From Cysteiniphilum marinum (GTDB lineage: Bacteria > Pseudomonadota > Gammaproteobacteria > Francisellales > Francisellaceae), in the NCBI RefSeq assembly GCF_014857925.1, contig NZ_JACYVZ010000008.1:24567-88566 (forward strand): 64,000 nucleotides of DNA, read 5' to 3'. Below are positions 1 to 8,290 of this stretch, piece by piece. A model generated the notes under the pieces. The model searched no databases, had not been told where the DNA came from, and saw nothing but the letters and a program-made list of their open reading frames with translations. A program made the position numbers and the translations under genes. Position 1 is the first letter of the stretch. The number at the start of each line of letters is the position of its first letter.

Positions 1-645
1 TACATCTTTATTGAGATATTTTGGTAATTTATTGGTTTGTCTATCAGCAGTTGCTGAGTTTAATAATAATTTAGGCAGAACAAAGCGCGCCAAGTACCAC
101 ATGAAAAATAGTAAAAGAATAATCGCAATGCTAATACTAATACTGCTACTTAAAAGATAAGGCAAGTCATCATCAGGGTTTAAAAAAACATAAAAAGTAA
201 TAATCTTATGTTCTTTATCATCGTTAATTGGGCTGGTAATAAATAATTCATGATGCCTCAATAAATCAGAATGCATTTGATCAAATAATTCATTGCTTAC
301 AAAGGTACTCTTTACTTCATAGGCGCCAGCAACTTTTTGAAAGATAATATTAAATTGATTGAGCTGTGTACTTCGGTCGACTTTCGTTTGAAAGTAGACA
401 AAACGTGGCTCAACATTAGCTTGCGTTAAAAATTGATTACGAATGCGCAGTAAACTAAACAGCGAGTTTTGTACTAATGAATCCTCATATTTTGAGTGAT
501 AATGTAGGTGAATTGCGGTAATAAATAAGCTATTGAGAATGACTAGAATCAGCATAATGCTAATGAGTTTTGGAAAGCTAATATAATTCTTTAGAAAAAG
601 TGTTGTGAAGTGTTTATTTATCTTTGGTGTGAATTCATTTGGCAT
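1..645 (-). CDS. Membrane sensor protein, N-terminal part (probable sensor histidine kinase), cut by window edge
   Basis: The reading frame is open from an ATG at 645 to the left edge, giving 215 residues. It shows a cytoplasmic start, a membrane segment near residues 25-45 (PKLISIMLILVILNSLF), about 110 residues of probable periplasmic sensor domain, and a second membrane segment near residues 170-192 (SISISIAIILLLFFMWYL). This two-helix layout is typical of two-component sensor kinases, whose HAMP and kinase domains would follow beyond the window. No kinase motif is visible here, so the kinase call is inference; a chemoreceptor or diguanylate cyclase would look the same so far. A good promoter lies just upstream. 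Confidence 0.55.
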   Translation of the reverse strand, partial: MPNEFTPKINKHFTTLFLKNYISFPKLISIMLILVILNSLFITAIHLHYHSKYEDSLVQNSLFSLLRIRNQFLTQANVEPRFVYFQTKVDRSTQLNQFNIIFQKVAGAYEVKSTFVSNELFDQMHSDLLRHHELFITSPINDDKEHKIITFYVFLNPDDDLPYLLSSSISISIAIILLLFFMWYLARFVLPKLLLNSATADRQTNKLPKYLNKDV

Positions 646-686
646 GCTTTTTCCATTAATTACATATCAGATCCTTTTGCAGCTTA

Positions 687-714
687 AGTATAGAGCGCCA
701 AAGCGATAATGCAA
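687..714 (-). promoter_or_regulatory. Probable sigma-70 promoter of the membrane sensor gene
   Basis: On the minus strand TTGCAT (709-714) and TATACT (687-692) are separated by 16 bases. The start codon lies about 42 bases downstream. The sensor gene can therefore be transcribed independently of the permease gene upstream of it. Confidence 0.5.
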
Positions 715-752
715 AAATAGTAAAATTGAAAAATTGAAAAACGGATTAATGG

Positions 753-1532
753 CTAAGCAAGCATTGAAATCGCAACGATAAACATCATCAAAATAAAAAT
801 CTTGCGTAAAAACTGACTCGGAAGAATATGCACAAGCTTAGCACCCGTCAGGCCGCCAATAAGACAAGGGATTAATGCCGAGGCAAAGATGACTAAATTA
901 GCGTAGCCAAAGTTATGCCAACTAATGCCCATTGCCGGAATGCCAAGGCAAATAAGCCAAATGCCAGCAATCGACGAATAGGTAAATACGATCACGGTTG
1001 ATGTGCCGATGGCTTTTTTAATTTTGATGCCGCATAGTGCGAAAAAGGGCACGGTAAATACCGAGACGCCTGTGAGTGTTGAAATGCCTCCGACAAAGCT
1101 TGATAGCGTACGATATAAAGACCGGGGGACGTGGCGTTCAGTGTCTTTTTCTTTATGGAAAAACAACAACCAAATAGCAGCGATTAATACGACAATGGCA
1201 AAGGTATACCTTATTTGATCACTGTGAATGATCGAGGCAATAAAGGCGCCGATTAATGCACCTGCTGTCATGAAAATGATACTTTTTTTGTAAAGAGCAG
1301 CATCAAAATTTTTGTATTTTACGATTTGCTTATAACTAGCAATGATACCTAAGGGAATTGAACATAGTGAGCCAGTGGCAATGGTCATTTGCATCGCTTG
1401 GGGCATGTCGGCATAGAAATGGCTAATAATCCAGAAAATGGCAGGTACTGATAGCAATCCAAAACCACCACCAAAGATGCTGGATAAGCAGCTTGCAAAA
1501 AATCCAACTAATGCTGAATATAAGATAATCAT
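753..1532 (-). CDS. TauE/SafE family permease (sulfite exporter family)
   Basis: The 259-residue protein is almost entirely hydrophobic, with about eight predicted membrane helices. The N-terminal stretch IFGGGFGLLSVPA and the second-half motif STLTGVSVFTVPFFALCGI are the two internally repeated glycine-rich signatures of the TauE/SafE (DUF81) family. Members export sulfite, sulfoacetate or other small organosulfur anions across the inner membrane; the substrate cannot be told here. Length is normal for the family. The gene is divergent from slt and lies upstream of the membrane sensor gene on the same strand. Confidence 0.85.
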   Translation of the reverse strand: MIILYSALVGFFASCLSSIFGGGFGLLSVPAIFWIISHFYADMPQAMQMTIATGSLCSIPLGIIASYKQIVKYKNFDAALYKKSIIFMTAGALIGAFIASIIHSDQIRYTFAIVVLIAAIWLLFFHKEKDTERHVPRSLYRTLSSFVGGISTLTGVSVFTVPFFALCGIKIKKAIGTSTVIVFTYSSIAGIWLICLGIPAMGISWHNFGYANLVIFASALIPCLIGGLTGAKLVHILPSQFLRKIFILMMFIVAISMLA

Positions 1533-1609
1533 ATGTGCTGGCGTGTTTATTTGAAGTGGCTTATTGTAGGTTTTTTTTACCTAAAGTAATACAAAGGTGA
1601 CTGCAATTA

Positions 1610-1639
1610 TTGAGTTTATGCCATATTTTTTATTAATAT
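1610..1639 (+). promoter_or_regulatory. Possible promoter of slt
   Basis: TTGAGT (1610-1615) and TAATAT (1634-1639) are spaced by 18 bases, about 35 bases before the slt start codon, in the 142-base divergent region between the permease gene and slt. The match is moderate and the region is very AT-rich, so chance similarity is possible. Confidence 0.3.
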
Positions 1640-1674
1640 GAATCGCTGTTATGGTTCTTAAGGTATGTAAATAG

Positions 1675-3600
1675 ATGCAATTTAGAAAATTAATGTTATT
1701 AACTTCATCGATGCTGATATCATTGTCCAGTGTTGCAATGAATAAAACAGATTTAGCTAATTTCAATAAAGCGGAAAGCCTGCTTCAGGCGAAAAATTAT
1801 AAAGACTACTATCAAGTCAAGGCAAAGCTTACTAAAACACCGTTATATCCCTTTTTGCAATATCAAGAAATCTCTGTTGACCCTGATGAGTTTAAAAAAG
1901 AAACTATCGACGCTTATTTAAAGCAAAATCAAGGCAGCTTCTGGGCAAGTCAATTGAAAAAAGATTTGGCAAACTTCTATCTGAAGCAAAAAGATTGGCA
2001 GAAGTTTTTAGATTATTATGACAATAACTTGGGCTTTACGGGTAAGTGTTATGCTGTTGTTGCCGAGTATAACGTTGGTGATAAAGAAAAAGCGATTAAT
2101 GATTTTACTACTCTGTGGCTATCGCGTGCTAATTTGCCCCGAGCTTGTGATGACTTTGAATCTACTTGGGAAAGTAAAGCTGATTTAAGTGAGCGTCAAA
2201 TTAGGCTCAAAGCCTATGCGCTAGCTTCTTCAGGTCGTGTTAAAGAGGCTCTGAAATGGATTGATAAAACAACGAATAAAGAACTTCAAGGCTTCTATGA
2301 ATTATGGTTAAAGGCTACACAAAACCCTAAAAAATACATGGATGATTGGACGGTTCAATACCATCATATTAATGGTTTCTCATCAGCTGTTATCAGTGTC
2401 ATGGCGAACTTATCGGCTAAAGATACACATTATGCTGAAGATTTTTGGCTTGCCTTTAAACAGAAGCATCTGCTCGATAATAAAACGATTAACCTAATCA
2501 ATGCGGAAATTGCGATTGATTATGCCAGAGCGCACAACAAAAAAGCGATTCAATGGCTAAAGGATATCGAAAATGAATATGCCACAAGCTTATTATGGCA
2601 GTGGCGTTTACGTACGGCAATATACTGGAATGATTATAGAGAGTATTTAAATTGGTATAACAAGTTACCGCAATCGCTTAAATCAAAGGATGATTGGCGT
2701 TATTGGCAGGCGAAAAGTTATCAAGCCTTAAAGCAAGATGACAAAGCCAAACCAATTTTAACAGCGCTGGCAAAAGAGACGAGTTATTATGGTTTTTTAG
2801 CCGCCGATGATTTAGATTTATCATATGCATTAAATAATAAACCTGTTAAGGTGGATCAAAAAACCGTAGACGAGATGGCAAATAATCAGACGGTTTTGCA
2901 GATCTTTGATTTATACCAGATTAAAGAATATGGTTTATCGTTTGCCTTATGGCGCTTTAGTCGAAATGGCTTCACCAGCGAGGAGCAATTAGCCATTGCC
3001 AAGCTTGCCGCGCAACAAAGGATTTATCAGATATCAACCAGTGCCTATGCTAATGCGGGAAATTGGAACAATCTAGCAGGTTTATATCCGCTGGCATTTT
3101 GGTCGGATGTGCAAAAGGCAGGTAAAGAGTTTCATATCAAACCAGAGGTGATCATATCAATGATGCGTCAAGAATCTGCTTTTCGTGTGCATGGTGTATC
3201 TTCGGCAAGTGCCACAGGGCTTATGCAGCTTTTACCAACGACAGCGGCATTTCTAGCAAAAAAATATCGTATGAGCTATGAGGATGATGATTTATACAAA
3301 CCTAATAAAGTGATTATGTTAGGGGCTGCTAATTTAAACTTTATGGATCAATTGTTTAACAATAATTTGATTATCGGTATGGCAGCATATAACGCAGGGC
3401 AAGGTAATGCAGCAAACTGGTTACCAGCACAACAACTAGATGCAGATCAATGGATTGAAATCATTCCCTTTGGCGAGACGCGCAAATACGTTAAGAATAT
3501 CTTGCGCAATATGGTGGTCTATAATCAGGCGATATTAGGTAATAAGAAGTTTCGATTAGCGCAGGTAATGCAACCAATATCACAAAAAGATAAAACTTAA
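1675..3600 (+). CDS. slt: Soluble lytic murein transglycosylase
   Basis: Periplasmic enzyme that cleaves the MurNAc-GlcNAc bond of peptidoglycan and forms 1,6-anhydro products. The 641-residue length matches Slt70. A signal peptide is visible at residues 1-22 (MQFRKLMLL...SSVA). A long alpha-superhelical region follows, and the C-terminal SLT domain carries the catalytic Glu in RQESAFR (about E500), then SSASATGLMQLLP and AAYNAGQGN, all hallmarks of family 1 lytic transglycosylases. An AAGG about 11 bases upstream of the ATG may act as the ribosome-binding site. It appears to be a single-gene unit; the restriction operon follows after 202 bases that contain a repeat. Confidence 0.93.
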   Translation: MQFRKLMLLTSSMLISLSSVAMNKTDLANFNKAESLLQAKNYKDYYQVKAKLTKTPLYPFLQYQEISVDPDEFKKETIDAYLKQNQGSFWASQLKKDLANFYLKQKDWQKFLDYYDNNLGFTGKCYAVVAEYNVGDKEKAINDFTTLWLSRANLPRACDDFESTWESKADLSERQIRLKAYALASSGRVKEALKWIDKTTNKELQGFYELWLKATQNPKKYMDDWTVQYHHINGFSSAVISVMANLSAKDTHYAEDFWLAFKQKHLLDNKTINLINAEIAIDYARAHNKKAIQWLKDIENEYATSLLWQWRLRTAIYWNDYREYLNWYNKLPQSLKSKDDWRYWQAKSYQALKQDDKAKPILTALAKETSYYGFLAADDLDLSYALNNKPVKVDQKTVDEMANNQTVLQIFDLYQIKEYGLSFALWRFSRNGFTSEEQLAIAKLAAQQRIYQISTSAYANAGNWNNLAGLYPLAFWSDVQKAGKEFHIKPEVIISMMRQESAFRVHGVSSASATGLMQLLPTTAAFLAKKYRMSYEDDDLYKPNKVIMLGAANLNFMDQLFNNNLIIGMAAYNAGQGNAANWLPAQQLDADQWIEIIPFGETRKYVKNILRNMVVYNQAILGNKKFRLAQVMQPISQKDKT

Positions 3601-3624
3601 AAATAGGATGCTTAAACCGTTGCC

Positions 3625-3713
3625 TAATTCCCATCTTTTCAAGAGGGGTGGCAGCCGTAGGCTGACGGGGTGTTTATAAAGCCATAGTTTTTCTAAAGTG
3701 CGTAACTTCAGTT
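3625..3713 (+). repeat. Half-copy of MITE-like repeat family 1
   Basis: The stretch 3641-3713 matches 26957-27029 with only four differences in 73 bases, including AAGAGGGGTGGCAGCCGTAG and the end GTAACTTC(A/G)GTT. Only the right half of the fuller 26850-27029 element is present. It lies in the gap between slt and the restriction operon. The segment CAGCCGTAGGCTG is itself a small palindrome. Confidence 0.7.
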
Positions 3714-3802
3714 TATAACAGTTCTTATGGTCGGTAACATTCTTGATTTTGACCTGCTTTACTGCTAGATTCACGATCATTTATGATTATAGACACTAAA
3801 GC

Positions 3803-5770
3803 ATGAACACTAAAAATTTATCCTCACTAATATGGTCTGTTGCAGATTTATTGCGCGGTGATTATAAACGCTCTGATTTTGGCAAGGTGATTTTGCCCTT
3901 TACAGTTTTAGCACGTGTTGAGGCAGTTCTTGCGCCAACACGGCAAGAGGTGATCAATGAATACAATAAACACAAAGATTTAGGCATTTCACTAGATAGG
4001 ATATTAAATTCTAAATCACAAAACACGTTTTATAACACATCAGAATATACACTAACTAAACTGAAAGCTGATGCGGATAACTTAAGCGCAAATCTTATGA
4101 CTTACCTTGATTCTTTTAGTGACAATATCAAGGATATTTTCAATCGATTTAAGTTTCTAGATCAGATACATTACCTAGATGAAGCAAACTTGCTTTATAA
4201 GGTTATTGAGCGCTTTACAAGAGAGGATTGCGACTTAAGTCCTCAAGCGGTTTCAAATTATGAAATGGGTAACTTATTTGAGGAGTTGATTCGCAAGTTT
4301 GCTGAGGAGTCTAACGAGACCGCAGGGGAGCATTTCACCCCTAGAGACATTGTGCGCTTGGCTACGTCTTTAGTATTTAGTGCGGATAATGCAATCTTAA
4401 CGGATCAAGGTGTGGTGCGTTCACTCTATGATCCAACCGTAGGCACTGGTGGTTTTTTAACATCCGCCAGTGAGTATATCGCAGAGCTTAACCCTAATGC
4501 ACATTTAAAAACTTATGGGCAAGAGTTAAATCCCGAGTCATTTGCTATTTGTAAGGCAGATATTTTAATCAAAGGTGAAGATGCGGATAATATTAGATTT
4601 GGCAATACCTTAAGTGATGATCAACTTCAATCTAAAAAGTTTGATTATATGCTTTCAAATCCGCCCTTTGGTGTCGAATGGAAGAAGGTTGAAAAGGCAG
4701 TCAAAAATGAACATAAGAAGCTAGGATATAACGGGCGTTTTGGCGCAGGATTGCCACGAGTTAGTGATGGTTCATTACTATTCTTAATGCACCTTATTTC
4801 AAAAATGCGTCCTGTAACAGAAGGTGGAAGTCGCATTGGCATTATTCTTAATGGCTCACCATTGTTTACAGGTGGGGCTGGATCTGGTGAGTCTGAAATC
4901 AGGCGTTATGTGCTTGAAAACGACTTGTTGGAAGCCATTATTGCTTTGCCAACGGATATGTTTTTTAACACAGGCATTTCTACTTATATCTGGATATTAA
5001 GCAATAAAAAATCACCTAAGCGCAAAGGCAAAGTGCAACTGATTAATGCCACAGATAAAGACAGTCCCATGCGTAAGTCACTGGGATCGAAACGTAAATA
5101 CTTAGATGAAGATGCTATTGCTGAGATTGTTCAAGCGTATGGCAACTTTGAACAAACTAAGACAAGTAAATTATTTGATTATACTGAGTTCGGTTTTAGA
5201 CGGGTCACTATCGAGCGACCATTAAAGCTTGCCTTTTACCCGAAAGACGAGAATAACCTCAATGCGCTTAAAGAGGATAAAGCATTTTTGAAGCTTAAAG
5301 ATGAGCAGCAGCAAGAAATACTGAATGCCTTAAGCAATTGCAAAGATGAGTATTTATCAAAAGATAAATTTACAAAAGACTTAAATGCTCTAAAGGTCAA
5401 AGTGACCGCAGCACAGTTTAAGCTATTGCAAAAACATCTAGCTAAGATAGATGATGATGCAGAAGTTTGTTTTGACAACAAAGGTAATCCAGAAGCCAAT
5501 ACGGATTTAAGAGATTATGAGAATATCCCACTCAAGCAGGATATATATAATTACTTTGCAAAGGAAGTCAAACCACATGTACCTGACGCTTGGATTGATG
5601 AGAGTAAGCGCGATGAAAAGGATGGAAATATTGGCATTGTTGGTTATGAGATTCCCTTTAATCGTCACTTTTACGAGTATAAACCGCCCCGCGCGCTAGA
5701 GGAAATTGACGCGGAATTAGATGCAGTAACTAAAGAAATATTAGAACTTTTAGGTGAGGTACATTCATAA
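3803..5770 (+). CDS. hsdM: Type I restriction-modification system DNA methyltransferase subunit (M)
   Basis: N6-adenine methyltransferase subunit of a type I system; it pairs with HsdS to methylate and with HsdR to cleave unmodified DNA. An N-terminal helical HsdM_N region is followed by EHFTPRDIVRL, the SAM-binding motif DPTVGTGGF (residues 210-218) and the catalytic NPPF (286-289). At 655 residues it is longer than E. coli HsdM (529), with an extra Lys-rich C-terminal region resembling other large HsdM proteins. The ribosome-binding site before ATG 3803 is weak. The stop overlaps the next start by one base (TAATG), indicating translational coupling and an operon through hsdR. Confidence 0.93.
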   Translation: MNTKNLSSLIWSVADLLRGDYKRSDFGKVILPFTVLARVEAVLAPTRQEVINEYNKHKDLGISLDRILNSKSQNTFYNTSEYTLTKLKADADNLSANLMTYLDSFSDNIKDIFNRFKFLDQIHYLDEANLLYKVIERFTREDCDLSPQAVSNYEMGNLFEELIRKFAEESNETAGEHFTPRDIVRLATSLVFSADNAILTDQGVVRSLYDPTVGTGGFLTSASEYIAELNPNAHLKTYGQELNPESFAICKADILIKGEDADNIRFGNTLSDDQLQSKKFDYMLSNPPFGVEWKKVEKAVKNEHKKLGYNGRFGAGLPRVSDGSLLFLMHLISKMRPVTEGGSRIGIILNGSPLFTGGAGSGESEIRRYVLENDLLEAIIALPTDMFFNTGISTYIWILSNKKSPKRKGKVQLINATDKDSPMRKSLGSKRKYLDEDAIAEIVQAYGNFEQTKTSKLFDYTEFGFRRVTIERPLKLAFYPKDENNLNALKEDKAFLKLKDEQQQEILNALSNCKDEYLSKDKFTKDLNALKVKVTAAQFKLLQKHLAKIDDDAEVCFDNKGNPEANTDLRDYENIPLKQDIYNYFAKEVKPHVPDAWIDESKRDEKDGNIGIVGYEIPFNRHFYEYKPPRALEEIDAELDAVTKEILELLGEVHS

Positions 5771-6378
5771 TGGCACAATTTAGATTAACCGCTAAAATGG
5801 CAAGCAGGCTTAAAATAGCCGACTTGCCACAACCGCAAGCGCAGTCTTTGCCTTTTTATGATGATTGGGCAGTTGACTTACTAAAAATCCAACGCAAAGA
5901 TGTTGCGGTGTTTATGCATATCGATACACGAGTTGTATTAGCTATTCCATTATTTGAAATAGGTGGAGCGAAATATCTCTTTGATTCGCTGCCATTAATA
6001 ATCGAACGGGAAATTAATGAACTTGAAATACGAGGCTTTGAAGACTATGGTTGTCAGATTCGTGATTATTTTGAGCCGAAGTTAAATAAGCTTACGTTTT
6101 GTAAAACAGATAATCGCAGTGTTACCACGCACCTTAATCAATTTAAACAAATTTTAGAGTATGAGTGTTCGCGCCATGGTGAAGTCAGTCAAATGGTCTG
6201 TGATAAAACCATGGATTACTGGCAAAGTGCTTTAATTACCAATCCACATACCAAAAAAGGTTATACAAGACCTATTGAACTTTGGCAATCTTATCTTGAT
6301 GGCGATTGCGTTAATGACGGTGGTAAGGTAAATAATATGGATAATGTGATTCCCTTTCCACAAGGAGACAAGTTGTGA
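5770..6378 (+). CDS. DUF6933-like protein encoded between hsdM and hsdS
   Basis: A 202-residue soluble protein with no signal peptide. The N-terminus (FRLTAKMASRLKI), the VFMHIDTRVVLAIPL strand segment and the segment KLTFCKTDNRSVTTHLNQF resemble the DUF6933 family, which has no known function; this family call is from recall, not from a search. The gene starts on the stop codon of hsdM (TAATG) and ends inside the start of hsdS (GTGA), so it is fully embedded in the restriction operon and should be made stoichiometrically with the methylase. An accessory or regulatory role in the restriction system is inference. The C-terminal tail (IPFPQGDKL) is polar. Confidence 0.65.
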   Translation: MAQFRLTAKMASRLKIADLPQPQAQSLPFYDDWAVDLLKIQRKDVAVFMHIDTRVVLAIPLFEIGGAKYLFDSLPLIIEREINELEIRGFEDYGCQIRDYFEPKLNKLTFCKTDNRSVTTHLNQFKQILEYECSRHGEVSQMVCDKTMDYWQSALITNPHTKKGYTRPIELWQSYLDGDCVNDGGKVNNMDNVIPFPQGDKL

Positions 6379-7685
6379 GTGGCAAACTAAAGCCTTATCC
6401 ACAGTATAAAGAAAGTGGTGTTGAGTGGTTGGGGGAAGTGCCTGAGGGTTGGAATAATGTGTCGCTAAAGCGTTGTCTTCTTATCAATCCTAGAAAGTCA
6501 GAAATAGCATCGTATACGAATTTTGATTGTAGTTTTATTCCTATGGAAAAACTGAAAACAGACGTAATTAAACTTGATTTGGTAAAATCAATTAAAGAAG
6601 TATATGAAGGATATAATTATTTTCGCGATGGTGATATTTTGATGGCAAAGGTTACCCCTTGCTTTGAGAATAGCAATATAGCTATTGCAAATGATCTATA
6701 TAATGGTATTGGCTTTGGATCAAGTGAAATTTACACATTGAGACCATTAACTGATGTGTCAACAAGATACTTGTTCTATCGTTTGCAGGAGTCTGTTTTC
6801 ATGATAATGTCAATTTCAGAAATGACAGGTGTAGGAGGTTTAAAAAGAATTCCTCAAGAGTATGTTGCTAACTACATAGTTTCCTTGCCACCACTTAACG
6901 AACAAACCACCATCGCTAAATACCTAGACCAACAAACCGCAAAAATAGATCAACTTATTGAGAATTATCAAAAGCTAATTGCGCTTTCTAAAGAAAAGCG
7001 TACAGCTTTAATTACCCATTGTGTGACCAAAGGTTTAGATCCAACGGTTAAAATGAAAGATAGTGGTGTTGAATGGTTAGGAGATGTGCCTGAGCATTGG
7101 GAAATCAAAAATGTAAAAAGGTTTTTCAGAATGATTACTGATCCTGCACCTGTAAATAATGATTTAGAATTGCTATCTGTATATACAGACATTGGAGTAA
7201 AGCCACGAAAAGATTTAGAGGCTAAAGGCAATAAGGCGACAACTACAGATGGTTATTGGAAAGTAAAAAAAGGTGATCTTATAGTCAATAAACTATTAGC
7301 TTGGATGGGAGCTATAGGGAGGTCAAACTATAACGGTGTCACAAGTCCAGCATATGATATTTTGAGACCATGCAAGGATACTGATAGCAATTATTATCAT
7401 TACTTATTTCGTTCTAATATTGTCCATCAAGAATTTAAAAGATGGTCAAGAGGTATCATGGAAATGAGGCTCAGGCTATATTTTGAGGAGTTAGGCAATC
7501 TACCTATGCCTTTTCCACCTAAAGATGAACAGACTAAAATAATCAATGTGATAGAAGAACAAACCATAAAAATAGACCAGACCATTATCAAAGCTGAACA
7601 GGCAATTGAACTACTCAAAGAAAAACGCACCGCCTTAATTACCGCGGTAGTTACAGGCAAAGTGGATGTCAGGGAGTGTGTTTGA
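6375..7685 (+). CDS. hsdS: Type I restriction-modification system specificity subunit (S)
   Basis: The subunit that recognises the two halves of the bipartite target. The 436 residues form two copies of the classic unit: a target-recognition domain beginning SGVEWLG(E/D)VPE (near residues 13 and 229), then a conserved helix ending KEKRTALIT (near residues 206-214 and 416-424). The GTG start at 6375 overlaps the previous stop (GTGA) and is preceded by AAGGAGA, which supports it. The two recognition domains are dissimilar in their middles, so the target should be asymmetric. The 39-bp direct repeats at the two domain starts could allow domain exchange. Confidence 0.93.
   Translation: MSGKLKPYPQYKESGVEWLGEVPEGWNNVSLKRCLLINPRKSEIASYTNFDCSFIPMEKLKTDVIKLDLVKSIKEVYEGYNYFRDGDILMAKVTPCFENSNIAIANDLYNGIGFGSSEIYTLRPLTDVSTRYLFYRLQESVFMIMSISEMTGVGGLKRIPQEYVANYIVSLPPLNEQTTIAKYLDQQTAKIDQLIENYQKLIALSKEKRTALITHCVTKGLDPTVKMKDSGVEWLGDVPEHWEIKNVKRFFRMITDPAPVNNDLELLSVYTDIGVKPRKDLEAKGNKATTTDGYWKVKKGDLIVNKLLAWMGAIGRSNYNGVTSPAYDILRPCKDTDSNYYHYLFRSNIVHQEFKRWSRGIMEMRLRLYFEELGNLPMPFPPKDEQTKIINVIEEQTIKIDQTIIKAEQAIELLKEKRTALITAVVTGKVDVRECV
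6408..6446 (+). repeat. Direct repeat within hsdS, first copy
   Basis: This 39-bp stretch encodes the start of target-recognition domain 1 and is nearly repeated at 7056-7094 (both run AAAGAxAGTGGTGTTGA...GTGCCTGAG). Such repeats can serve as crossover points between recognition domains of type I S subunits. Confidence 0.7.
7056..7094 (+). repeat. Direct repeat within hsdS, second copy
   Basis: Start of target-recognition domain 2, in the same orientation as 6408-6446 and differing at only a few positions. The spacing of 648 bases equals one half of hsdS. Confidence 0.7.
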
Positions 7686-8263
7686 TGTCAGTGGAGAACC
7701 AATCACAATTTATTATTTATCAGACTGAGGCAGGTAAAACAAAAATAGAAGTCCGCTTGCACGATGAAACTGTCTGGTTGTCTCAAAAAAACATGGCGGA
7801 GCTGTTTCAAGTTACACCTCAAAATATCACTTTACACCTTAAAAATATTTATCAAGAAGAAGAACTTGATCAAAATTCAACTTGTAAGAATTTCTTACAA
7901 GTTCAAAATGAGGGCGGAAGAAAAGTGGAGAGAGTTCAAAAACTCTACAACCTAGACGCTATTATATCTGTGGGATATAGAATTAAGTCACATATTGCAA
8001 CAAGATTTCGTCAGTGGGCAACCAAGCAGCTTAAAGAGTATATTATTAAGGGCTTTGTGTTGTTAGATGATGAGCGTTTGAAAAATCCTGATCAGCCTTT
8101 TGATTATTTTGATGAGTTACTCAAACGTATCCAAGATATTCGCACATCTGAAAAGCGCTTTTATCAAAAAATAACGGATATATACGCCACCAGTGTTGAT
8201 TATGATCCGACACTTGAAACGAGTATCACCTTTTTTAAAACTGTTCAGAATAAATTGCATTGA
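7685..8263 (+). CDS. rhuM: RhuM family protein, C-terminally truncated
   Basis: RhuM/virulence-RhuM family proteins often sit inside type I restriction operons; their biochemical role is unknown. The N-terminal half is well preserved: a DNA-binding-like region (DETVWLSQKNMAELFQV), the segment GGRKVERVQKLYNLDAIISVGYR and FRQWATKQLKEYIIKGFVL. Family members normally run to about 330 residues, but this frame ends at 192 directly after SITFFKTVQNKLH, a point where full-length relatives continue. I chose ATG 7685 (overlapping the hsdS stop as TGATG, with AGGGAG upstream) over the in-frame GTG at 7676. It is either a decayed gene or a deliberate short form. Confidence 0.75.
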   Translation: MSVENQSQFIIYQTEAGKTKIEVRLHDETVWLSQKNMAELFQVTPQNITLHLKNIYQEEELDQNSTCKNFLQVQNEGGRKVERVQKLYNLDAIISVGYRIKSHIATRFRQWATKQLKEYIIKGFVLLDDERLKNPDQPFDYFDELLKRIQDIRTSEKRFYQKITDIYATSVDYDPTLETSITFFKTVQNKLH

Positions 8264-8290
8264 TCAATTACCAAAGGGAAGAGGCAAGAA

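Noticed and set aside
3580..3780. A 66-codon minus-strand frame between slt and hsdM
   Set aside because: It reads through the MITE-like half-copy, has no ribosome-binding site, and overlaps the end of slt; low likelihood of being a gene.
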